A stretch of DNA of 17,435 nt from an uncultured Novosphingobium sp. (GCA_937897535.1 CALCQB010000276.1:1-17435), one strand, 5' to 3'. Positions 6,078 through 13,077 are shown, counted from the stretch's first letter. Notes: a model not told the origin generated them from the sequence alone. Translations and numbers: made by a program.

Positions 6078-7631
6078 CTAGCGGCCGCGCGTCAGCCACT
6101 GGCGCAAGCGGGTCCACAGACCGGGATGCACTTCGTATTCCGTCGGAGCTTCAGGGGCCGGATCGACTTCGGCATCTTCGAGCCAGCCGATCCCGAGCGG
6201 CCAGACCGGTTCGTTCGGTGGTGCCAGCCCTGAGCTGGCCGCAGGAGCGAGCGACGCTTCTTCTTCCACGACCACCGGTTCTGGCGCGGTCGCTTGTCCC
6301 GGAACGGAGGGCATCAGCAGCGCCTGCAGCCGGTTCTGGATGTCGTCGTCGAGCAGGGTGAAGCCCGGCACGGGCGGCGGGCCGAGCGGCAGACGAGGCA
6401 GGCGCGGGGCTGGGAACTCGGCCGGTTCCTGACCTGTCGGTTCGGGACTGGCGATCGGCGGCAAGTCGGGGGCTTCCTCGGCCGGGTTTTCCGTCGGCAG
6501 CTCGAGCGGCGGCGGGTCGAGGGCCGCTGGCGACGGATCCGACCAGAAACTTTCGGGTTCGGCCTCGGCCATCGGCTCGGGCGAAACGACCTCGTCACTG
6601 GCGCTCAGCAGGTCGCGGAAGTCCCAGGCTTTCTTGTCGGGATTCTTCGCCACCAGCGGACCATGCGGGGCGGGCGTAATCCCGCTTTCGGCGAAATCGG
6701 GTGCTGGCGGACTATGCTGCGCGGCAATCTGGTCGGGCGCGGGATGGCCTTCGCCCTGGCCCAGGCTGCGCAGATCGGCGGTGCGCAGCGCCTTTTCCGC
6801 TTCGCTTTCGTCCAGCACCAGCACCGCGCGTTTGCGGGCGCGGGGGATCCCGGTGACCAGCAGGCTGCTGTAACGCGGCCCTGGCACCTGGCTCAGTTCC
6901 TCGTCCTCTTCCTCGGCCTTCAATGCTTCGGGCGGCATGCCGACCACCGGAGCGTCGAAATAGGGATAGACCCCGTTGCTGCCCGACAGCACGCACAGCG
7001 GGCGCGGCAGGCCATCGCGCTCGATCCGCAAGGCCACCGCCTGGAACAGTAGAGCGGAAAGCAGGCAGGCGCCGAGCGAACCGGCGCGGATCTCTTCCTC
7101 GTCGGGTTCGTCGCTGGCGAGCAAGCGGGCTTCGAGCTGGGCGAGCGCGCCGTGGAGATCGTCGATCCCGTCGAGTGTCAGGCAACTGGTGGTGGCGACA
7201 GTATCGTCCGACCAGGTGCAGCCGTGATAGGAATAGCCATCGAGCAGGTCTTCGCGGGCGCTTTGCGAGAACGGAAAGGACTCGTCGGAAAAGAACCCGG
7301 TCTCCAGCAGCGGGGCCAGGCGGCCCTCGGGATCAGGCTGGGGCAGCTCTTCGCCGGGCCAGCCAAAGGCAATCGACAGCGCGGTCACCGGGTGACCCGG
7401 CCGATCATGCTGGGCGATCGTTTCGCCCAGCTGCTCCCACCCGTTCAGGGTCAGGTCGCTGGCTTTCACGGTGACGAAGCGTTCGGGCAAAACCCCGCCC
7501 GGCGCGGCATAGGGCCGGAGCAGCGCGCGCAGTTTCGCGATCGCTTCGCTGGTCAGGCCTTGCCGCAGCCTGGCCTCGATCGAGCGGCGAAACGTTTCTT
7601 CGTTCAATCCATCAACAGCGATGGTCGTCAC
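6078..7631 (-). CDS. Conserved-looking hypothetical protein with long Pro/Glu-rich tail
   Basis: I do not recognise this 517-aa protein. No signal peptide or transmembrane segment is visible, so it is probably cytoplasmic. Residues 1-275 look globular (for example SIAFGWPGEELP, SYHGCTWSDD, VLSGSNGVYPYFDAP, SSLLVTGIPRARKRAVLVLDE). Residues about 290-420 form a low-complexity Pro/Glu/Ala linker. Two short ordered-looking islands follow: GFTLLDDDIQNRLQALL (423-439) and a basic, tryptophan-containing C-terminus, HPGLWTRLRQWLTRGR (502-517). That arrangement suggests a scaffold or adaptor with terminal interaction motifs, which is inference only. The start is GTG (7631) with GGGGAA 6 nt upstream; codon composition is normal for the window and the frame is uninterrupted. 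It lies downstream of the small lipoprotein gene but behind a strong terminator, so it should have its own promoter. Confidence 0.82.
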   Translation of the reverse strand: MTTIAVDGLNEETFRRSIEARLRQGLTSEAIAKLRALLRPYAAPGGVLPERFVTVKASDLTLNGWEQLGETIAQHDRPGHPVTALSIAFGWPGEELPQPDPEGRLAPLLETGFFSDESFPFSQSAREDLLDGYSYHGCTWSDDTVATTSCLTLDGIDDLHGALAQLEARLLASDEPDEEEIRAGSLGACLLSALLFQAVALRIERDGLPRPLCVLSGSNGVYPYFDAPVVGMPPEALKAEEEDEELSQVPGPRYSSLLVTGIPRARKRAVLVLDESEAEKALRTADLRSLGQGEGHPAPDQIAAQHSPPAPDFAESGITPAPHGPLVAKNPDKKAWDFRDLLSASDEVVSPEPMAEAEPESFWSDPSPAALDPPPLELPTENPAEEAPDLPPIASPEPTGQEPAEFPAPRLPRLPLGPPPVPGFTLLDDDIQNRLQALLMPSVPGQATAPEPVVVEEEASLAPAASSGLAPPNEPVWPLGIGWLEDAEVDPAPEAPTEYEVHPGLWTRLRQWLTRGR

Positions 7632-7637
7632 TACAGG

Positions 7638-7663
7638 TTCCCCGGCGTTGCCTGAACGGGGAA
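7638..7663 (-). promoter_or_regulatory. Hairpin occluding the ribosome binding site of the 517-aa protein
   Basis: In the transcript of the 6078-7631 gene, TTCCCCG (7663-7657) pairs perfectly with CGGGGAA (7644-7638) across a 12-nt loop. The 3' arm contains the Shine-Dalgarno GGGGAA for the GTG start at 7631. The stem would block ribosome binding unless opened. Control by this hairpin is inferred. Confidence 0.4.
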
Positions 7664-7715
7664 TACGAGCGCAATGGTTGATTTGGAGTTACGATCCGTC
7701 CGCGCGGGCCGGACA

Positions 7716-7767
7716 AATAAAAAGGGCCGGGGCCGCGGTGGTCCACACCCGCCGGCCCCGGCCCTTT
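7716..7767 (-). terminator. Strong rho-independent terminator of the Ala-rich lipoprotein gene
   Basis: A perfect 15-bp arm pair, AAAGGGCCGGGGCCG (7721-7735) and CGGCCCCGGCCCTTT (7753-7767), is followed on the minus strand by TTTTTATTT. It lies 20 bp after the stop of the 66-aa lipoprotein gene. Its strength suggests an abundant transcript. Confidence 0.92.
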
Positions 7768-7787
7768 AAATCGCTTGCGCGATCCGC

Positions 7788-7988
7788 TTACTTGGCGGCT
7801 TCGCTCGAAGCAGCAGCAGCGTCGACAGCTTCGCTGGCAGCGTCGGTAGCGACGGCAGCAGCGTCCGAAGCGTCAGCAGCAGCTTCGGTAGCAGTGGCAG
7901 CAGCGTCTTCAGCCGGCTTTTCGCCACCGCAAGCGGCGACGGCGAGCGAGCCAGCCGCGATGGCGGCGAACAGAGCAATTTTCTTCAT
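7788..7988 (-). CDS. Small alanine-rich lipoprotein
   Basis: A 66-aa protein with a lipoprotein signal (MKKIALFAAIAAGSLAVAAC, lipobox VAAC, Cys20). The mature ~46 residues are made almost only of Ala, Ser, Asp, Glu, Thr and Val in a repeating pattern such as TEAAADASDAAAVATDAASEAVDAA. That composition suggests a long amphipathic helix, loosely like the small Ala-rich outer membrane lipoproteins, and it carries a C-terminal Lys (SEAAK). AAGGGGAA gives a good ribosome binding site upstream of the ATG at 7988. With its own strong terminator it is most likely a single-gene, highly expressed unit. Function is unknown; envelope structure or stress roles are only possibilities. The reverse and shifted frames also stay open because of the GCN repeats, but only this frame has a signal peptide. 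Confidence 0.85.
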   Translation of the reverse strand: MKKIALFAAIAAGSLAVAACGGEKPAEDAAATATEAAADASDAAAVATDAASEAVDAAAASSEAAK

Positions 7989-8100
7989 CTGGGATTCCCC
8001 TTGTGTTAACCCTTGCCCGCCTTGGGCGAGCAGGGCGGGGTTTGCCCGCTAAATCGGCGATTGTCGATTCTGAAAATTACATGAATGCGTATTCCTGCGC

Positions 8101-8628
8101 TCAGGCTGCCTCTTTTTCGATCCATTCAGGGAAAAACGATGGCGCACGGGCCGACCAGCCGGGCGCCGTGGCGGCCGCTTCACTGATCGACTGCAGCAGA
8201 TACTTGCGTTTTTCCGGGCGGATCTGCGGCAGGGCCGCGGCCGCGCAGAACGCGCTCGGCAGGAATGGGCGCACCTCCGGGCCGAGCAGTCGCTCGTACA
8301 AGAAGCGGAAGGCCGAGAAGCCGGTCAGGCGCTCTTGCGCCAGGTCGAAAGCGGCGATCCGCAGCAGTTTGCCCATGAAGCCTTCCAGCGCCTCGAAACC
8401 GGATTCAGCCGGAACCTTGCCGCGCAGCGCCCTGAGTTCCTGGTACACGACGTACTGGCTGCGGATCGAGGTGGTTTCGGCCGCATCGCGGGCCCACAGT
8501 TTGAAGGCATCCTGCCGCCCCAGCCCGACATCGAGGCTGCGCTTGATATAGCGCTGCTCGCACGCCGTGAATCCGGCGAATTCGCGCAGTTCGGCGATGG
8601 TCAGCGATGCGGCTGCGGTATTGGCCAT
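8101..8628 (-). CDS. Hypothetical protein, helical, family not recognised
   Basis: A 175-aa protein with no signal peptide or membrane segment and normal codon use. It appears mostly alpha-helical (for example LTIAELREFAGFTACEQRYIKRSL, YVVYQELRALRGKVPAESGFEALEGFMGKLLRIAAFDLAQERL, RPEKRKYLLQSISEAAATAPGW). I chose the ATG at 8628 because GGGGG lies 7-11 nt upstream; an in-frame ATG 30 bp upstream (8658) has no such signal. It is divergent from the methyltransferase at 8772 and shares a 143-bp promoter region with it. There is a 112-bp gap to the lipoprotein gene downstream, with no clear terminator. I cannot assign a function. Confidence 0.8.
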   Translation of the reverse strand: MANTAAASLTIAELREFAGFTACEQRYIKRSLDVGLGRQDAFKLWARDAAETTSIRSQYVVYQELRALRGKVPAESGFEALEGFMGKLLRIAAFDLAQERLTGFSAFRFLYERLLGPEVRPFLPSAFCAAAALPQIRPEKRKYLLQSISEAAATAPGWSARAPSFFPEWIEKEAA

Positions 8629-8669
8629 GGTCTTGCCCCCGGTTGATCTGGAAGGCACATCACCAGAAT

Positions 8670-8698
8670 ATGGTAACCATTGCGTTAACCACGGTGGT
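8670..8698. promoter_or_regulatory. Cluster of palindromes in a divergent promoter region
   Basis: ATGGT-A-ACCAT (8670-8680) and ACCAC-G-GTGGT (8688-8698) are both perfect short palindromes. GGTAACC and GTTAACC also recur 12 bp apart (8672 and 8684). They lie between the divergent genes at 8628 and 8772, a position suited to an operator that controls both. No regulator is identified. Confidence 0.35.
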
Positions 8699-8771
8699 CA
8701 GCGCCTGCTTTCCGCGTGGTTACGGGCAATTACCGGTTGCGGGTCGTTCGCTGGTGGTGTCGACAGTTTCC

Positions 8772-9374
8772 ATGTCCACATTCGATCCCCGGACCCTCGA
8801 CTTTTACGCCAGTGAAGCGGCCGACTATGCCGCCCGCAGCCCCGGCGGAATCGGGCGGCACCTCGAGCCGTTTCTGGAGCGCTTGCCGGCCGGTGCGCGG
8901 ATTCTGGAACTGGGCTGCGGTTCCGGACGCGACGCCGCGCAGATGGAAGCGCGCGGGTTCACGGTCGATCCGACCGACGGGGTTGCCGAAATGGCGGCGC
9001 AGGCCGCAGCGCGGTTGGGCCGGGCGGTGCGGGTTATGCGCTTTGATGAATTGTCCGCCGAGGCCGAGTATGACGGCATCGTCGCAGCCTATTCGCTGCT
9101 GCATGTTCCCCGCGAAGGCTTGCCCGATGTCCTCCACCGGATCTGGCGGGCGCTGAAGCCCGGCGGCTGGCATGCCGCGACCTATAAATCCGGCGGCACC
9201 GAAGGCCGCGACCGGCTGGGGCGGTACTACAACTATCCGGCCGAGCCAGAACTCCGCAGCCTGTATGCCGCTGCAGGACCTTGGGCCGCAATCGAGACCG
9301 AAACCGGCGAGGGACGGGGCTATGAAGGCGGGGTTTCGACTTTTGTAGCGATCCTGCTGCGCAAGGCCGGCTAG
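8772..9374 (+). CDS. Class I SAM-dependent methyltransferase
   Basis: A 200-aa protein with a Rossmann-type methyltransferase fold. Motif I is ILELGCGSG (residues 44-52), followed by an acidic residue region near [12 protein letters not shown] motif IV-like [14 protein letters not shown] and a post-motif block [13 protein letters not shown] complete the typical order. The substrate cannot be deduced; the family methylates small molecules or, less often, proteins. The ATG at 8772 fits the fold's N-terminus, but no strong ribosome binding site is seen, and longer in-frame extensions upstream run through the palindromic region. The stop TAG at 9372-9374 shares the palindrome CTAG with the stop of the convergent thiSG gene. 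Confidence 0.85.
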   Translation: MSTFDPRTLDFYASEAADYAARSPGGIGRHLEPFLERLPAGARILELGCGSGRDAAQMEARGFTVDPTDGVAEMAAQAAARLGRAVRVMRFDELSAEAEYDGIVAAYSLLHVPREGLPDVLHRIWRALKPGGWHAATYKSGGTEGRDRLGRYYNYPAEPELRSLYAAAGPWAAIETETGEGRGYEGGVSTFVAILLRKAG

Positions 9375-10369
9375 ATCAGTCCGGCCAGCGGGCTCGACGG
9401 ATCGGCGTATTTGCGGGTTGGCATCCGGCCGGACAGATAGGCGTCACGTCCGGCCTCGACCGCCAGTTTCATTGCCCGGGCCATCCGCAGCGGGTCCTTG
9501 GCTTCGGCGATTGCGGTGTTCATCAGCACCCCGTCGCAGCCCAGCTCCATCGCCACGGCGGCATCGCTGGCGGTCCCGACCCCGGCATCGACCAGCACCG
9601 GCACGCTCGCCCCTTCGACGATCAGCCGGATTGTTACCCGGTTCTGGATGCCGAGGCCTGAGCCGATCGGCGCGCCCAGCGGCATGACCGCAACCGCGCC
9701 GGCGCTCTCGAGCTGCTTGGCCGCGATCGGATCGTCGGTGCAATAGACCATCGGCAGGAAGCCTTCGCCGGCCAGCACTTCGCAGGCCTTCAGCGTCTCG
9801 CGCATGTCGGGATAGAGCGTGCGCGCCTCGCCCAGCACCTCGAGCTTGACCAGATCCCAGCCGCCCGCCTCGCGCGCCAGCCGCAGCGTGCGGATCGCGT
9901 CTTCGGCGGTGAAACAACCAGCGGTGTTGGGCAGGTAGGTGATTTTCTTCGGGTCGATGAAGTCGGTCAGCATCGGGGCCTTGGGGTCCGACACGTTGAC
10001 CCGCCGCACCGCAACGGTGACGATCTCCGCTCCCGACGCCGCAACCGCCGCAGCGTTCTGTTCGAAATCCTTGTATTTGCCGGTGCCGACAATCAGCCGC
10101 GAGCGGAACGTCCGGCCGGCAACGGTCCAGGTGTCAGGATCACCGCCCTGCCCCCCGCCAACAAAATGGACGATCTCCAGCACGTCGCCGTCAGCCAGCT
10201 TTACGGCACCCAGGGTCGAGCGCGGCACGATCGCCCCGTTGCATTCGACCGCTACCTTGGCGGGATCGAGTTCAAGGCTGCGGACCAGATCGGCGATCGA
10301 ACCGGCAGCGGCGCTGTGCGGCTGGCCGTTCAGGGTGATGGAGAGCGAGGCAGTCATGCCTTCGCCCAT
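9371..10369 (-). CDS. thiG: Fused sulfur carrier protein ThiS - thiazole synthase ThiG
   Basis: A 332-aa fusion. Residues about 5-73 are ThiS: a beta-grasp domain with [22 protein letters not shown] and the Gly-Gly end inside HFVGGG (68-73). Residues about 78-332 are ThiG, the TIM-barrel thiazole synthase that joins DXP, dehydroglycine and ThiS-bound sulfur to make the thiamine thiazole. Lys175 in LVKLEVLG is the expected Schiff-base lysine; [30 protein letters not shown] is the phosphate-binding end. In the fusion the ThiS Gly-Gly is internal, so the thiocarboxylate cannot form on a free C-terminus unless the chain is cleaved. This fusion is known from other alphaproteobacteria. The ATG at 10369 (or 10357) starts 5 bp after the upstream MerC-family stop. 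No TPP riboswitch was recognised upstream. Confidence 0.95.
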   Translation of the reverse strand: MGEGMTASLSITLNGQPHSAAAGSIADLVRSLELDPAKVAVECNGAIVPRSTLGAVKLADGDVLEIVHFVGGGQGGDPDTWTVAGRTFRSRLIVGTGKYKDFEQNAAAVAASGAEIVTVAVRRVNVSDPKAPMLTDFIDPKKITYLPNTAGCFTAEDAIRTLRLAREAGGWDLVKLEVLGEARTLYPDMRETLKACEVLAGEGFLPMVYCTDDPIAAKQLESAGAVAVMPLGAPIGSGLGIQNRVTIRLIVEGASVPVLVDAGVGTASDAAVAMELGCDGVLMNTAIAEAKDPLRMARAMKLAVEAGRDAYLSGRMPTRKYADPSSPLAGLI

Positions 10370-10374
10370 AACGA

Positions 10375-10746
10375 TCAGTTGGAAAGCCGCAAGTTGCGAA
10401 GATGGGCCCAGCCGAGCAGGGCAACCCCGCCGATGGTCAGCACGGCTTCGGTTGAATTGTGGCCCATGACCAAGGCCACGATCATCAGGCCAAGACCGGC
10501 CGCGCCGACTTGCAGCGGGCGGGGGTCGCCGTGGCGGATCACGCCCATCACCAGGGTGATTCCGCCGACCGCGATCGCCAGGGCCAGCCCGACGCGGTGG
10601 ATGGCCGGCGCGAACAGCAGCTCACCGCCCAGCCCAAGCCCCGCAACCAGCAGCAATCCGGCGATGCAGTGCAACGCGCAGAGCCCCGAGAGGATCACGC
10701 CCATCCGGTCGAGCCGGTTGCGAATCAGGACCAAGGTGTTGCGCAT
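10375..10746 (-). CDS. MerC-family membrane protein
   Basis: A 123-aa protein with about four transmembrane segments. In the first (about 15-37) lies the MerC-type metal-binding motif C23-A-L-H26-C27 (CxxHC). Other segments are around [39 protein letters not shown] and [15 protein letters not shown]. MerC proteins are inner-membrane proteins first known for mercuric ion uptake; chromosomal alphaproteobacterial members without a mer operon are probably involved in other metal handling. I see no merA, merR or merT here. The ATG at 10746 gives the usual short N-terminus; 10758 is also possible, and neither has a strong ribosome binding site. Its stop is 5 bp from the thiSG start, so the two are almost certainly co-transcribed. 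Confidence 0.82.
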   Translation of the reverse strand: MRNTLVLIRNRLDRMGVILSGLCALHCIAGLLLVAGLGLGGELLFAPAIHRVGLALAIAVGGITLVMGVIRHGDPRPLQVGAAGLGLMIVALVMGHNSTEAVLTIGGVALLGWAHLRNLRLSN

Positions 10747-10764
10747 TGCGTCGCCCATGTATGT

Positions 10765-10778
10765 GATGGTGTAACATC
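10765..10778. promoter_or_regulatory. Zur/Fur-like imperfect palindrome upstream of merC-like gene
   Basis: On the minus strand the site reads GATGTTACACCATC. Its core ATGTTACACCAT agrees in 10 of 12 positions with the ATGTTATAACAT-like Zur boxes I recall from alphaproteobacteria. It lies 19 bp upstream of the MerC-family ATG, inside the divergent region shared with ctaA. Assignment to Zur is an inference. Confidence 0.3.
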
Positions 10779-10861
10779 GTTCAAGCCCAAAGGGGAAGGT
10801 GACGCCGCAGTTCGTCGGAACCCTCTTGCGCTTTGCCGCGCTTATCCGCAGTAGCGCGCCC

Positions 10862-11917
10862 ATGCAGACCGCTTCGAATGCTCGTCCGCTCGCGCTGTCC
10901 CGGTGGTTGCAGTGCGTTGCCGCGCTGGTGATCGCCATGGTGGTCGTGGGCGGGATTACCCGCCTGACCGAATCCGGGCTGTCGATTACCGAATGGAAGC
11001 CGCTCAGCGGGACAATTCCGCCGCTGACCGAGGCGCAGTGGCAGGCCGAGTTCGCCGCTTATCAGCGCATCCCTCAGTATACCGAGGTCAATGGTCCGGC
11101 CGGCATGACGCTGGCGGGGTTCAAATACATCTTCTTCTGGGAATGGTTCCACCGACTGCTCGGGCGACTGATCGGGCTGGCCTTTGCGCTGCCGCTGGCG
11201 TGGTTCTGGATCAAGCGGGCGATCCCGGTCGGTTACCATGGGCGGCTGCTCGGCCTGCTGGCGCTGGGCGGGCTGCAAGGCGCGGTCGGCTGGTGGATGG
11301 TCAAATCGGGGCTGACCCAAGACGTCAAGGTCAGCCATATCCGGCTGGCAACGCACCTGTCGCTGGCGCTGACGACGCTGGCCCTGCTGGTCTGGACCGC
11401 GCTCGATCTGCGGGCGCTGGCCCGGGGCGAAGCGCGGGCGCGGATCGGCGGAATTGGTCTGATCGCGCTCGCCGCGCTGGCAATCCAGCTGTTTTACGGC
11501 GCGCTCGTGGCAGGCCTGCGCGCCGGATACGTGGCCGGGGCAGGGTGGCTGAACTGGGATGCCTGGCCGCTGATGCAAGGCCGGGTGATTCCCGCCGGGA
11601 TCGATTGGAGCCAGGGCATGGGTCATGCCCTGGTCGGCGATCCGTACCTGGTCCATTTGATCCACCGCTGGTGGGCCTGGGTGGTAGTCGCCCTGCTGAT
11701 TGTGCTGGCCCGGCGCTTGCGCGGGCTGGAGCGCCGCGCATCGATCGCGATTCACAGCGCTTTCGGGACGCAGGTCGTGCTGGGAATCGCGACCGTGTGG
11801 AGCGGAATGACGATTTGGCTGGCTGCCTTGCATCAATTGACGGGAGCCTTGCTGCTCGTTGCAACCGTATGGGGAGCACACCGGCTGGGACGGACTATTC
11901 AGGACATGCCACGGTAA
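10862..11917 (+). CDS. ctaA: Heme A synthase (COX15/CtaA family)
   Basis: A 351-aa inner-membrane enzyme that oxidises the C8 methyl of heme O to the formyl of heme A for cytochrome c oxidase. It has the two-fold four-helix architecture with about eight membrane segments. Conserved signatures are VVGGITRLTESGLSITEW (residues 29-46) and the four heme-ligand histidines in EWFHRLLGR (H97), THLSLAL (H165), LIHRWWAW (H268) and LHQLTGALL (H324). I chose the ATG at 10862 (MQTASNARPLALSRWL), which gives the usual short cytoplasmic N-terminus. A GTG at 10799 would add 21 residues; it has AGGGGA only 2 nt upstream, so it is less likely. It is followed by an exported hypothetical and rplM-rpsI on the same strand. 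Confidence 0.95.
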   Translation: MQTASNARPLALSRWLQCVAALVIAMVVVGGITRLTESGLSITEWKPLSGTIPPLTEAQWQAEFAAYQRIPQYTEVNGPAGMTLAGFKYIFFWEWFHRLLGRLIGLAFALPLAWFWIKRAIPVGYHGRLLGLLALGGLQGAVGWWMVKSGLTQDVKVSHIRLATHLSLALTTLALLVWTALDLRALARGEARARIGGIGLIALAALAIQLFYGALVAGLRAGYVAGAGWLNWDAWPLMQGRVIPAGIDWSQGMGHALVGDPYLVHLIHRWWAWVVVALLIVLARRLRGLERRASIAIHSAFGTQVVLGIATVWSGMTIWLAALHQLTGALLLVATVWGAHRLGRTIQDMPR

Positions 11918-11933
11918 TCATTCAAATTTTCTG

Positions 11934-11953
11934 TCCCGAAATGCCGTTCGGGA
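11934..11953 (+). terminator. Hairpin after ctaA (weak terminator candidate)
   Basis: TCCCGAA (11934-11940) and TTCGGGA (11947-11953) pair perfectly around a 6-nt loop, 16 bp after the ctaA stop. There is no proper T-run (TAAATCC follows), so termination would be weak or rho-assisted. Confidence 0.45.
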
Positions 11954-12065
11954 TAAATCCGTTGCCGAGTGAATATCCCTAGAAATGCTTGACGAACGGC
12001 CGGTTGCCTGCGCGAATATCGCTGGACTGTTACTCACGCTGTTCGCTCGCAACTGCGGATAGCAG

Positions 12066-12194
12066 ATGGCAGAGGAGTTTGGGGTGCTGTTCAATACCGT
12101 CGTGACAGGGCTGGATCGTACCGATTTGGGTGCGGCCGGGTTGCGACTGGATGGTTCATGGTTGTTCGCCAAACAGACTAAGGCCATAGAATGA
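12066..12194 (+). CDS. Possible 42-aa small ORF, start-stop overlapped with next gene
   Basis: The frame begins ATG GCA GAG GAG at 12066 and ends in a TGA at 12192-12194 that overlaps the ATG of the following gene as ATGA. The peptide starts MAEEFGVLFNTVVTGLDRTD. It is bounded upstream by an in-frame TAG, so it cannot be extended. Against it: only about 61% of third positions are G/C, well below its neighbours, and there is no clear ribosome binding site. In favour: the 4-bp overlap is typical of translationally coupled genes. It could be a leader peptide, a real small protein or chance. Confidence 0.3.
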   Translation: MAEEFGVLFNTVVTGLDRTDLGAAGLRLDGSWLFAKQTKAIE

Positions 12195-12913
12195 CGCCGC
12201 GCCATATCCTGTTAGCCGGAGCGGCAGCGCTGCTTCCAGCCTTGATGAGCGGCGCGGTTGCCCAGGCATCTGCGGAAGCTGCGGCTGATCGCTTCACACC
12301 CCCCAATGCACCCCTGACCCTGACCCGGACGCTGTATCGCTCTTTGGCGGATGGCAAGCAGGTGATCGTGACCCGGCGCTATGCCATCCGGTTCTCCCCG
12401 GAGGGCGATGGCTACCGGCTCGACGGCGAACTGCTGACTGCGGAAGTCGAGGCACCGCCGCTTCTCGCGGGAATGGCCGAGATCGAGCGCAAACGTCCCG
12501 ATACCGGGCTGTTCCCGGCCCGGCTTGATTCGCACGGAATGATTCGCGGGGAGATTCGGGGAATCGTGGATCCGCAGACCCGGCGGACTGCGATTGGCGG
12601 GGCCGACGCGCTGATCGCGCGGAGCAGGATGGCACCGGACAGCAAGCGCGAATCGGTCGCGCTTGTCGATCAGGTCGCCAATGCATCGAACGGTACCTCC
12701 TGGCCCAGGTTCCTGTTCAACCCCGGTTCGGGTGATCGGGTAGAGAGCCGCGACGTCGCCTTGCCCGATGGCTCGGTCGGCCGGATCGAGGTCAGGGTTC
12801 ATGCCGATGGATTGATGCCGGGGGGACTGGCGCAGCGGGTTGAGCGGATCGTGACGACCCGGCTGACCGGCACCGTGCGGACCACGCGAGAGGTCTGGAC
12901 TCTCACTCCGTGA
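12191..12913 (+). CDS. Exported hypothetical protein
   Basis: A 240-aa protein with a clear Sec signal peptide (MTPRHILLAGAAALLPALMSGAVAQA, cleavage probably after residue 26). The mature part looks beta-rich (TLTRTLYRSLADGKQVIVTRRYAIRF, GYRLDGELLTAEVE, GRIEVRVHADG, TTRLTGTVRTTREVWTL). There are no cysteines or membrane segments in the mature region, so it is likely soluble and periplasmic. I do not recognise the family. AAGG lies 7 nt upstream of the ATG. It sits between ctaA and rplM; a weak TTGACG at 11989 could be part of its promoter. Codon use is normal, with no break in the frame. Confidence 0.82.
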   Translation: MTPRHILLAGAAALLPALMSGAVAQASAEAAADRFTPPNAPLTLTRTLYRSLADGKQVIVTRRYAIRFSPEGDGYRLDGELLTAEVEAPPLLAGMAEIERKRPDTGLFPARLDSHGMIRGEIRGIVDPQTRRTAIGGADALIARSRMAPDSKRESVALVDQVANASNGTSWPRFLFNPGSGDRVESRDVALPDGSVGRIEVRVHADGLMPGGLAQRVERIVTTRLTGTVRTTREVWTLTP

Positions 12914-13012
12914 CGCGTTGATCGTCGCTACGGTATTATTTTACCTCTCCGGAAGACCGCAGAAACCTTGACTTTCGCGGCCGCCTGAACCATTGGCGCG
13001 CCTTCCCGAGGG

Positions 13013-13067
13013 TCCGGTCACACCGGATTCGCGGCATCAGCCAAGGGAATTCGCTCCCTTTAGAGGA
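13013..13067 (+). promoter_or_regulatory. rplM 5' leader with two tandem hairpins and ribosome binding site
   Basis: TCCGGT-CAC-ACCGGA (13013-13027) and AAGGGA-N6-TCCCTT (13043-13060) are perfect hairpins. They are followed directly by the Shine-Dalgarno AGAGGA (13062-13067), 10 nt before the rplM ATG. A candidate -35 box TTGACT lies at 12968. Ribosomal protein L13 controls its own operon in other bacteria, so the leader may be an autoregulatory target; this is inference. Confidence 0.45.
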
Positions 13068-13077
13068 ATAACAGGGC

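Noticed and set aside
8003..8100. CCCGCC/GGCGGG inverted repeat between the lipoprotein and the 175-aa protein
   Set aside because: It can form a hairpin but has no T-run in either direction and is within the range expected by chance in GC-rich spacer.
10375..10746. Mercury resistance operon
   Set aside because: Only a MerC-like gene is present, with no merR, merT, merP or merA, so a mer operon is not supported.
10747..10862. Possible TPP riboswitch ahead of merC-thiSG
   Set aside because: I looked for the CTGAGA and ACCC-type core elements on the minus strand and did not find them.
10781..11881. Minus-strand open frame of 366 codons opposite ctaA
   Set aside because: Composition (Gln, Arg, Pro, His) is that of an antisense shadow; ctaA on the plus strand carries all conserved histidines.
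11918..12205. Minus-strand open frame of 95 codons after ctaA
   Set aside because: Serine/arginine-rich with no motif, and it lies across the hairpin and the start of the exported hypothetical gene.
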